A DNA stretch of 64,000 nucleotides from Ostrinia nubilalis (taxonomy: Eukaryota; Arthropoda; Insecta; Lepidoptera; Crambidae). The stretch spans positions 7,812,001 to 7,876,000 of the forward strand of contig NC_087118.1 in the NCBI RefSeq assembly GCF_963855985.1. The letters run 5' to 3'. The notes beneath the pieces are model-generated. The model searched no databases and was not told the DNA's origin. It saw nothing but the letters and a program-made list of their open reading frames with translations. Both the position numbers and the translations under genes were made by a program. Position 1 is the first letter of the stretch. The number at the start of each line of letters is the position of its first letter. Shown here one piece after another: positions 39,606 to 48,078 of the stretch.

Positions 39606-41139
39606 GTTCTGTTCAGTTATTGTCTTTAAATGTGTTCTACGTAACGTAAACTTAGAGAATTGCAATCATTAGTTAGTCCTAAGAAAGTCAAAAACATGTA
39701 ACGGAATCTCCGACTTACCACATTAGTGGAGCGATTACAGAAAATAATGGCCTATTAAGTACATGTTTTTTTGTGTTATTATGAAAGTTCAGAAAACTGC
39801 GCAGTTTTTAAAATTATTTTGGACCTATGGAATTTCTTTTTTTTTTTTAACTTTTAAGTTGAAAATTTTAGAATGTTCCGCTAATAGCATATTTTTTATG
39901 TTTCTAGCAAAAATTTTGTATCTTGCATCAAAGATAGGAAGTTGATTATTTTTTTCAAAAATCTGCAATTAATAGGGAATCTGTCAAAAAAAAGAAATCT
40001 GAGAAAAGTCGACCCAAAAAAAAGATAAAAAAATTTAAAGCCTACTGGGTCATACAATTTGAAAAAATCACAAAATTGACGATAACTTCTAAACTATGAA
40101 AAATCGTAGAACATACATGGGGGTGAAATCAATAGGTCTAGTCCTCACCTATCACCTGCCTTCGGCTTGACACCTTACAAGAAACACCCTGTATACATTA
40201 ATGAGTTGTGTAGTATGTCAATCAACAACTGTAGCATTTTTACGTACGCTGATGACACGGCACTCCTAGTTTATGGCGATAGCTGGACATCTGCCAAAAG
40301 CGCTGCTTCCAAGGCTCTGAAACTGGTCAAAAATTGGCTGACACGTAATCTTCTGACCAAACCCAGGTAATACGCTATGACATTTCTAAATCTTCTAATA
40401 ATGACAATCTACCTGATGGCCTCACTTTTCATACTTGTCAGAACGAGGATTACGTTGTCACCAGTCCATGTAAATGTAAGCCACTAAAATTGGTAAGTGC
40501 TGTGAGGTACTTGGGAGTCTATCTTGACGAGAGACTTGACTGGCATGTCCATATAAGCACAGTAACTACGAGAGTCCGTAGACTGATTTATATCTTCAAA
40601 AATTTACGTAATTGTGCTCCAAAGGAAACACTATTAACAATATACCATGGGTTATGCCAGTCAATAATTTCCTACTGTGTCTCAATATGGGGTGGAGCCC
40701 CAAAGACCACACTTTTAAAATTAGAGAGGGCACAGCGAGCTATTCTCAAAGTTATGATTAGGCAAAAAAGAATTTATCCCACAGATAAATTATACTCCGA
40801 TTGTAATGTGCTCACAGTCAGGCAATTGGGGATTCTTGGTATGCTCCTGAGACGGCATTCATCCTTACCATTTGAACACCAAAGCTCAACGAAGAGACGG
40901 GCAGCACCGATCTGTCCTCGGGTTATTGGTCGAACTGCCTGGGCTCTACGTCAGTTCAAGGCCTTAAGTTCTAAAATTTATAACAAAGTGAATAAACGTT
41001 TAAGTATTTACCCACTTACCAGATATGAATTCAGGAGAGCAGTTAAATTATTTCTTCTTTCGTTAGACTATAATGAAACCGAATCGCTTCTTACATAGGA
41101 TCAGGTTATGCAGTTGCCACCTTACCACTCAGCACAGAC

Positions 41140-41240
41140 TTGCACACCTCACTCACTTACACACTGATAATTTCACTCACTCACTCTCACTCACTCACTC
41201 ACTCTCACTCACTCACTCACTCTCACACACTCACTCTCAC
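41140..41240. repeat. CACT/CACTCA microsatellite
   Basis: Irregular TCACTCACTCACTCTCAC repeats just after LINE-B ORF2. Probably in its 3' UTR. Confidence 0.9.
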
Positions 41241-43160
41241 ACAATAACACGTTCATTCGTTTGTACTCTAATTGTTATGTAACACTGTTTTAAACTAAAT
41301 TTAAGTCTTCCTTTTCTTGTTTTAAAAGTTTTGGTTTTGTTTTAAAAGACTAACCAATCGGACCAAGTCATTGTATTTAAATCTTAGTTGAGGAATCACT
41401 GTATTCAGCACCCTACTCTTATACAGAATTGGCTTTAAGCTACTATACCGCACAATGACTGTTCTCAATGTTATTGGGCGTAAAGCAATATAAAAATCGA
41501 ATAATACACTTTATTTTTAAATATTAAAGAGCAATATTAGGAAATATGCCATATAAAATGATTCAGCCTAAGGATTAGATGGGCATAAGTACAAGTAATA
41601 CCCAAAATCACAGGGTGGATCCGCCGATTTTATTCCGCGAGATTTATTTTACGTTTTTTGAAAAACTTAACAGGGGCATCCCTGTGCAAACTAGCTTAAA
41701 CTGAAAGGTTAAGCAATAAGCTTTTTAGATCAGTGTGAGGCCCTTAGATTCAATCGTGATTTTAGAAGTAACAAGCGTCCAAATTTTTTTTCACAAAATG
41801 GTAATGACGTTTTCCTAATGGTAATGATTTTATTAAAATGGTAATGATCTTATGTTAATGGTGATGACGAAATATAATTGTTTAGCTAAACACCAACTTT
41901 ATCTATGTTATTTTCCTAGCTAAGCACGTACCTATTAAAGAATGGGTTGGAAATGAAAATAAATGTATTCAATATTTTAATGAATTTATTGAATTTGGAA
42001 TAATACGAAATTTTTTTACGTTCCTAATATTTATTATTCAGAATCAGAAAAAAAAAAATTTAAACCAATGAGGATTTTGATTGCAAAATATGCCTAGGTA
42101 CTCTTACTTAGACTTACACAATAGTCAACATACTTTATTTATTTATTTATTTTATTGGGCTATCAACATGAGATACAGTATTAAACACAATTAAAAAAAT
42201 AAGCAATTAAAATTAATACAATAAATTAAAAAAAAAGTCTTCTCGTAAACTAATAAAAAATCTTCTCATTTAAAAACAAAGCTTAAATTTGTTTTTTATA
42301 TATTGATTGGTATGGCTTTAAATCACAGTCTTGATTTTTATAACTAAAATAGAAAACAAGTCTTTCGATAAGCAAGAGAGTAATGGATTGTCCACATCAC
42401 GACGGCACGACGGCACCGTTCAAGCTGGTTCGTGACCGTGAACGGCGACGGTGCCGACGCCGGTGAACGGCGCCGACGTCGTGCCGTCGTGATGTGGACA
42501 AGGACTTTACTATATCTAAACTTACATGTAGGTACAGTGTGTCAAAATAAATGGACATCCATTGATAAAAATCAACATACAAAAAAATTTTAAAAATATT
42601 TCTTTAACTAATAACAACTTATTATTTTGACAATAAGCTCGAATTTACTTTTTTATCTTAATATTAAACGCTATGGCTTTAAATCACAGTTTTGATTTCT
42701 ATAATAAGAAAACAGTCATTCGATAAACAAGAGTTAATAATCTAGAGAACTTTACAATTTAAAACTTAAAGGAGACTGAAACTTCTAGGCCCTAAATGTA
42801 ACTAGTTGATATATTATGGTCTAAAAAAATGGTCATATTTTTCCATACTAAACTACAAAAAATCAGCCTATTTTTCTTTCTGGAAACTGTGTAATAAGAA
42901 AAACAAGATTTTTAAGCATTTACTAGTAAATCGATTAAAGAAGTATCGATTTATGTAAATGAGATCACACAATAAAATAAAAAAGGAACGCTTGCTTTAT
43001 TTTAGGCGAATAACGTAAACAAAATAACTAATTGCGTTGATATAAATATATTGAATTATTTTAGCTCATAAAACATTTATTAAATGAATAAAAAAAAACA
43101 TTTAGTTTAAAAATCGATTTTTAATTTAAATCGATACTTAAAAAAATCTGATTTAGTCTG
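41241..43160. other. AT-rich gene-poor stretch with diverged direct repeats
   Basis: No gene seen. Near 41800-41880 GGTAATGA recurs four times in about 75 bp. Segments at about 42240-42378 and 42600-42740 are diverged direct repeats, both with TATGGCTTTAAATCACAG and TTCGATAA(G/A)CAAGAG. A TTTA simple run lies near 42130. A MITE interrupts the first direct repeat and is listed separately. Confidence 0.6.
42388..42501. mobile_element. GC-rich palindromic MITE (114 bp)
   Basis: TTGTCCACATCACGACGGCA at the left and its complement at the right, 25 bp of perfect inversion followed by imperfect pairing (GTGAACGG, CGCCGACG). A GGA triplet lies on both sides. The GC content contrasts with the AT-rich host. 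Superfamily not determined. Confidence 0.75.
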
Positions 43161-44322
43161 TGCACTGAAACTGACAGCTGCCTGTCTATTTCTCTATGGA
43201 TCACTCGTTTCGTATTTTTCGTTTCGTGCGTGTGCGTTTTGAGTGCTTTTCCTCCTATCTTTTTGTTTTTTCGCCGACCACTGCTTTGTTTTACGGATTT
43301 TGACCCTACCTGCATTGCCTGAACGACCCCTGCTTTCAACCTGGACTCTGGATCTCGCTTACACGTCTGACTTGGAATGTTTACTTTGGACTTTACTACC
43401 GGCTTATGAACTGGATATTGACGCTATGGATCGCTGTGTAAATTGTGGAATAGACACTGGTCGCTGCAAAGGCAGACGATCCCTAAACGATGAGTCTACT
43501 CTGCATGTGATTCAACAATGGCTTGCACCTCAGACTGTAAGTTCAATAAACAAATCATAACCTAACTCACCATCTCGAAGTTTTCCATCGCTACTATACT
43601 TTGAAATTATAATACATTTATTTGAATGCTGATGGTTATCTGTTTACATTTTACTGAATATTATTAAAATGTATTCTAGTACAAAATAATTGCTGTCAGT
43701 TGTTAAAGAAATTGACAAAATGAATAACTACTATTTTTGCAATAAGTCAACACTTTTCAGTAACGTGCTATTGGATACAGTAGTAAACCATTGTACTTAG
43801 TGATTTTATTAACTGTAAACTCCAACTACTGACATTTTAATAATACTGTTTATCTTTTTTAGGTTAATAATAGTGACTATGTTTGCCAAGCATGCTGGGA
43901 CTTGGCTCAAAGCCGATATAATGATGAAGAAAGACAACTTGGCCACCATAATGTTTGTCTTCGCTGTGGACGTCCTCTTGCTTCAGCACGAGTTACTCAT
44001 TTACTCCACACTAACTCCCATCGAGAACTGAGAATATACAGTGTGTCCGGACATGTAGTGATCAAACTTTAAGGGCGTAATCTATGGTCAATTTTATCGA
44101 TAAAAATACTTCAAATTTGGGGCTTGACCCATTTATCGCAAAATTACAAGGACTTGAGTTTTTAATTTTTAGTTTTCACCTCTTCCTTCAAAAACAAGTA
44201 AAAGCGTGGGTAGCTTAACATTAATAAGCAAATATTTTATATCATGCGATAGCCAATAAAATTATCTTTTAGTAGAAGTAGAAAACAGACACAAGTTTCA
44301 TACATTTTATGGGAGTAAGAAT

Positions 44323-46261
44323 AATAATAATAATAATAATAAAGTTTATTTATTTCTCTTTCACAATATAGTCACTACAAAATACTGTTGTGAATACATC
44401 AAAATACAATAACTATATTGTGAGAAACTGGTGTCCGTACTAGGTAAGACCTGTGTTACAGATTACCAGGCTCCCACCACCTCACCGCTAGTTGATACAG
44501 AATAAATTAAGGAAGATTCAGACATAATATGTAGATCCAATTTTAGACAAATTAGAAGAATCTAATAATTGAGCCTCTAGGTACTGCATGCACACTGCAT
44601 GTCAGGTGTATTGTGTGTGTGTGTGTGTGTGTGCAAGTGTATGTGTGTGTAAGTGAGTGTGAGTATAAGTGTTTTCGAGTGTGTTGTTTTAAATAATCGT
44701 ACGTACGAAACGATGTATTTTAGTTCAAGGTATGTAATAACTGTTCTGTATCAGTATATGTTAGGTCTAGTAGCCACGAATTTACTTTTCTTTTACATTC
44801 TATCGTATTCAGTGGGTAAATATTTAAAAATCGGTTAGCTGTATTGTATAAGTGGGGGCCAAGAAAGTGAAAAAATCTTTGGGTAAGCTTTAATTTAAAT
44901 TTTGGTTTCGAGCAAACTTTATGTTTCCGGCGTTTGTTTTTGTTCAGAGTAGGGTCATATACTGATTGCGAATGTTGTTTCAGTAGAGTTTGCTGGATAA
45001 AGATTTGACGGACTGTTAGGACTTTGGTTTTTTGATACAGTTCAGTGGTCGGGAAGAAGAATGGGAGGGAACAGCAGACCTTTAGAACAGGTCTTTGAGC
45101 ACGTTCGAGCTGTATAAGGTGGGATTTTGATGCACCACCCCATGATGTGATGCAATATGATAAAATAGATTGACACAGTGCGAAGTAAATCATTTTTATA
45201 ACCTTTTCATCCGCCACATGTCTTAGGTTTTTTAAAATATAAATAAGTTTACGTGTCCTCTTGGTTAATTGCTCAATGTGGGACTGATAATTCAGATTTT
45301 TGTCTATTATTACTCCAAGATATTTTATGGTGTCTACATTTTGTAGTTTCTGGCAGGAACACAAGGTGGTGTATGGATCAATGCAAGAATGTGCTATAAT
45401 AAAATGTTGTGTAAGGGTGTAGGGATGGTTAGCATTGTTTGGAGAAAAAGCGATATATTTTGTTTTGTCAACATTCAGGGTGAGTAGGTTATCATCCAGC
45501 CATCGCGTTACCTTGTTGAGTCCAATCTGAGCAAGTCGATAAGTTTCTTCCCAAGTATCACCAGAAAAGAGTAAAACCGTGTCATCCGCGAATGTGACTA
45601 TTTTTCCATTTTTAAGTGATAGGTTGCAAAGGTCATTTATGAAGGCAAGGAACAGTGTTGGGCCTAGTATACTGCCCTGTGGAACTCCGTAAGAGATAGG
45701 AACTTCCGACCTTCCTATTAGGAAGGTCGTCACTATGAATACCGTCGATCGTAACACACTGTGTCCGCCCTTTTAAGTAACTATCTATAAGTTCCAGCTG
45801 TATTCCACGCACACCAAGGTTGTTCAGTTTATGAAGAAGTAATGGGATAGAGACCGTGTCAAACGCCTTCGCGAGGTCCAGGAATACGGCAATAACCTTC
45901 TTTTTATCGTCCAGCTTAGTGACTAAGAAATTAGTAAGTTCATGGACAGCATCGCTTGTTGATCTTTTTGCACGGAATCCGTACTGGGAGCTTGATAGTA
46001 TTTTGTCTCTAAATAATTAGTCAGTCTTTTGTTTATAATTTTTTCTAAAATTTTTGAAAGTGCCGGAAGTATAGAAATTGGCCGATAATTACTGACACGG
46101 TCTCTATCGCCATTCTTATGGATGGGATGAACTAGAGCGCGCTTAAATGACGAAGAACCAGTCATCAAGGATAGGTTACTAATGTGGACCATAATAGGAG
46201 CAATAATGTCTTTGTATCTTTTGATGACGTCATTCGGGATATTATCTATACCAATTGATTG
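44323..46261 (-). mobile_element. LINE-D, 5'-truncated Jockey/CR1-group element in B1
   Basis: Flanked by AGAAT (44318-44322 and 46262-46266); the uninterrupted sequence is seen in B2 near 52227-52245. The 3' end (left) is a TTA repeat tail. The RT is related to LINE-B. The insert starts within the RT fingers (SIGIDNIPNDVI), so it is 5'-truncated. Confidence 0.88.
44720..46261 (-). pseudogene. LINE-D reverse transcriptase fragment
   Basis: The upstream frame (to about 45995) has NYRPISILPALSKILEK, then frameshifts; LDLAKAFDT-type sequence lies near 45860. The distal frame (45757-44720) begins about 45720 and has ISYGVPQGSILGPTLFLAFINDL and the catalytic FADD, followed by IKYLGVIIDKNLNYQSHIEQ and the thumb. 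Near 45700-45760 a small local inverted duplication around GGAAGGTCG disturbs the frame. At the L-I-Y-I-N position this copy has LAFIND and thus no TATATA. Dead by truncation and frameshifts. Confidence 0.85.
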
Positions 46262-46418
46262 AGAATGGATTTAATTAGAAAAATACCTGACTTTTTTCAC
46301 TTCTTTTTCAGTTATTTTCCAACACAAGAAAAACCAGGTCGTTAAAGTATGTTTTTTTTGCATTGTATTATTAGTATTTGAGCTATTCTACAAAACGAAT
46401 GTAAATTTATTAGTCTAC

Positions 46419-46534
46419 TGCCCGTTTTCACCATCAATTCCTAATTTTTAAGTGACCCCTTTGGTAACAAATAACAGGAATTTTGTTAACATAGGAGTCA
46501 CTTAAAAATTAGAGATTGATGGTGAAAACGGGCA
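46419..46534. mobile_element. PIF/Harbinger-like MITE, copy 2
   Basis: Same TGCCCGTTTTCACCATCAAT ends as 4913-5029. Flanking triplets are TAC (46416-46418) and TTA (46535-46537). The paralogous uninterrupted sequence at about 52366-52412 in B2 reads TAGTCTACGTCTATTAG, showing a single triplet at the insertion point. Confidence 0.9.
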
Positions 46535-47595
46535 TTAGTCTATCAGTTTCGACGTAATTGTTGAGCAAAGATACCCCTTCATAGCGCACGCGACATGCGA
46601 AAATGCACTGCCTGAAAGAATCACACAACCTATTCCGATTACTATGGAAACCGCTTGAAGTATTTTCATCGATAAAATTGTCTATAAATTACGCCCTTAA
46701 AGTTTGATCACTACATGCCCAGACACACTGTATAATGTTATACGAGAGTGGATTACCTATACCTCGAGCTGTAAGTTCACTTTGTGTTTTTAAAGCATTT
46801 CAAATAAATCTTAAAAGGTTTTGCCCTATTGTATTTATTTTATGTTTAACTCTTTTAAGTTATTAGATAATCTTGCGCACATCATGAAAATGAAATGAAA
46901 AAATATTTATTTAAATAGGCACAGGTTACATTTTGCATTACAAAAGAATAAAAGCAAGATGTGTTAACAATATGAGTAAAAAAAGCAAAATGTAGTATCA
47001 ATAACATGTATGAACATTTCTACTTACAAGCTTAATGAATATGATCGGTATCGCAGGACATTGCATAAAAATAAATGATAAATCTCTTTAGTATTGCTAG
47101 TCAAAAATTAAACCCGAAGTTCAGGACACAACATAATTATCACAATAATCATGACAGAATTAATGATTATAAATATGTTTTACAGGTACCCGAAGATGGT
47201 CGCATATGTCATACATGCTGGGTGGCTGCAGACAGAGCTGCTGTCCATATGATCTCAGGACCATCAACTTCATCCCGAGGAATACCCCCTGAAGAAATAC
47301 AGCCAGAGACACAACATCCAATTACCGACTCTCGAAGTGGAATGGAAGCAATACTAAAACATTATTGTAACTGCATTGTAGGTAGACGAACTGTAGGCTG
47401 CTGCGCCCATATCATGTCGATAATATGGTACCAAGACCATTTAGTACCACCTGCACAGTTCTTAGATGATATTTTAATTATTATAGAAGACGAATAAAAT
47501 CATTAAGTAAAGAAAAATGTTTTAATATTATTTTTTAACATCCTATCCATCACCTTGTCATTCCTGTCGTCTTCAACTGGGTAACAAATACACAT

Positions 47596-47752
47596 AAGGT
47601 ACAAATCCAAGATGGACTTCAGGCCGCAAACTGCAAACCTCTATGAAATCTGCAGAAATCGCCGCAGCTGCAAGCCGCAGTGGGGATTTCATACAGATTT
47701 TCTGTTTGCGGTTGCAGTCTGCGGTCTGCAGTCCATCTTGAACTTGTACCTT
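47596..47752. mobile_element. palindromic MITE-like repeat (about 157 bp)
   Basis: AAGGTACAAATCCAAGATGG at the left pairs with CCATCTTGAACTTGTACCTT at the right. Interior arms with CCGCAAACTGCAAAC and GTTTGCGGTTGCAGTC also pair imperfectly. Located downstream of the zinc-ribbon gene. No target duplication is certain. Confidence 0.65.
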
Positions 47753-47922
47753 TAGGCCGCAAGCTGGACGACTGCAGGCACGGGCGCGCTTGCGCTTGTG
47801 TGTACCTATGGGTTCCGGTTTACGTGACTTGGTTGACTCTCATATACGCCAGAACTCGCGTCCGTAGTCGTCCAGTTTTTTGTGGCCTAAATATAACGTA
47901 AAAATACCTTTTTCACCTAAAT

Positions 47923-47955
47923 AACAGCTGATTTCTAAACTAGAAATCAGCTGTT
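47923..47955. repeat. perfect 15-bp hairpin
   Basis: AACAGCTGATTTCTA, AAC loop, TAGAAATCAGCTGTT. Lies between two convergent genes. Transcription terminator, MITE remnant or chance; nothing else in 47760-48078. Confidence 0.6.
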
Positions 47956-48078
47956 TGTTACATAACCTCACTTTAACTAAACCCCTAATAATTCTGCTCA
48001 CAGATAGCCAAAACACGCATAATTTTTAGTGAACATCTGCAAAGTATTAAGCTATTAATTTACACAATTTTTATCTTG

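Larger units (their letters stand above)
38490..40191. mobile_element. foldback Tc1/mariner-like element FB2 (1702 bp)
   Basis: TA duplication (38488-38489, 40192-40193) and the same ends and interior order as FB1. Inserted in LINE-B RT between LFII and YINEL, at the codons homologous to the FB1 site in LINE-C. Excision with one TA restores the frame (1704 nt). The arms of FB1 and FB2 differ by scattered substitutions and small indels, so FB2 is a separate insertion and not an assembly duplicate. Confidence 0.92.
23382..41098 (+). pseudogene. LINE-B ORF2 endonuclease-reverse transcriptase, in four pieces
   Basis: Piece 1 (23382-23894): endonuclease start with VINMNIRSIG, LTECWL, ISVYRSPS and VALIGD. 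Piece 2 (28870-30283): remainder of endonuclease (DLNIDI, LDHIL, TDHYP), then RT with NYRPISILSNLSKILE, QYGFRKGTSTEDA and FLDLSKAFDT, stopping at SYLSN. Piece 3 (38384-38489): RTQCVKIG and YGVPQGSILGPTLF. Piece 4 (40192-41098): INELC, the catalytic YADD and a thumb region with YLGVYLDERLDW. A one-base frameshift near 40360 is the only lesion I see besides the insertions. The residues flanking each junction join in the expected RT order. Confidence 0.9.
22000..41100 (+). mobile_element. LINE-B (Jockey/CR1 group), split into four pieces by nested insertions
   Basis: Pieces: about 22000-23894, 28870-30283, 38384-38489 and 40192 to about 41100, interrupted by the R1-clade LINE (23895-28869), LINE-C (30284-38383) and foldback FB2 (38490-40191). 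Each junction has a target duplication (13 bp, 4 bp and TA respectively). Frame arithmetic works at every junction: 4988, 8104 and 1704 nt are removed and the ORF2 frame continues. ORF2 resembles LINE-D (44323-46261). The 3' UTR probably includes the CACTCA microsatellite at about 41140-41240. Confidence 0.88.
44039..46730. mobile_element. TIR element B1 (TA duplication), with nested LINE-D and MITE
   Basis: Ends CAGTGTGTCCGGACATGTAG and ...CATGCCCAGACACACTG, continuing into GTGATCAAACTTTAAGGGCG and its complement; TA at 44037-44038 and 46731-46732. The right arm is short, because the central segment 'GCGAAAATGCACTGCC' is followed quickly by the terminal 60 bp, while the left arm is long, so it is a deletion derivative of B2-like elements. 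It carries LINE-D (44323-46261) and a MITE (46419-46534). No transposase codons found. TA target and end style suggest Tc1/mariner. Confidence 0.87.
43426..47497 (+). pseudogene. three-exon zinc-ribbon/SWIM-like gene, exon 2 broken by element B1
   Basis: Exon 1: 43426-43536 (ATG, MDRCVNCGIDTGRC; ends at GTAAGT). Exon 2 starts at 43863 after a pyrimidine tract and AG, in phase 0 (DYVCQACWDLAQS, then VCLRCGRPLASARV), and is cut at 44038 by B1. It resumes at 46731 with NVIREWI and ends near 46770 at a GTAAGT. Exon 3: 47187-47497 (VPEDGRICHTCW, then HYCNCIVGRRTVGCCAHI, a SWIM-like CxC...CxH). The product has two repeats, each CxxC...VIxxW...CxxCW; HVIQQWL in repeat 1 matches NVIREWI after B1, which validates the join. 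A one-base excess at the end of exon 2 leaves the phases of exons 2 and 3 unmatched. CNC...GRRTVG...CAH is also seen in transposon-linked proteins, so it may be transposon-derived. Function unknown. Confidence 0.7.

Noticed and set aside
35553..40191. FB1 and FB2 as an assembly duplication
   Set aside because: The flanks are different LINE families, the microsatellite lengths differ and the arms carry distinct substitutions, so they are independent insertions.
41140..41240. CRISPR-like array or satellite
   Set aside because: Only a CACTCA microsatellite; no spacers, and the genome is eukaryotic.
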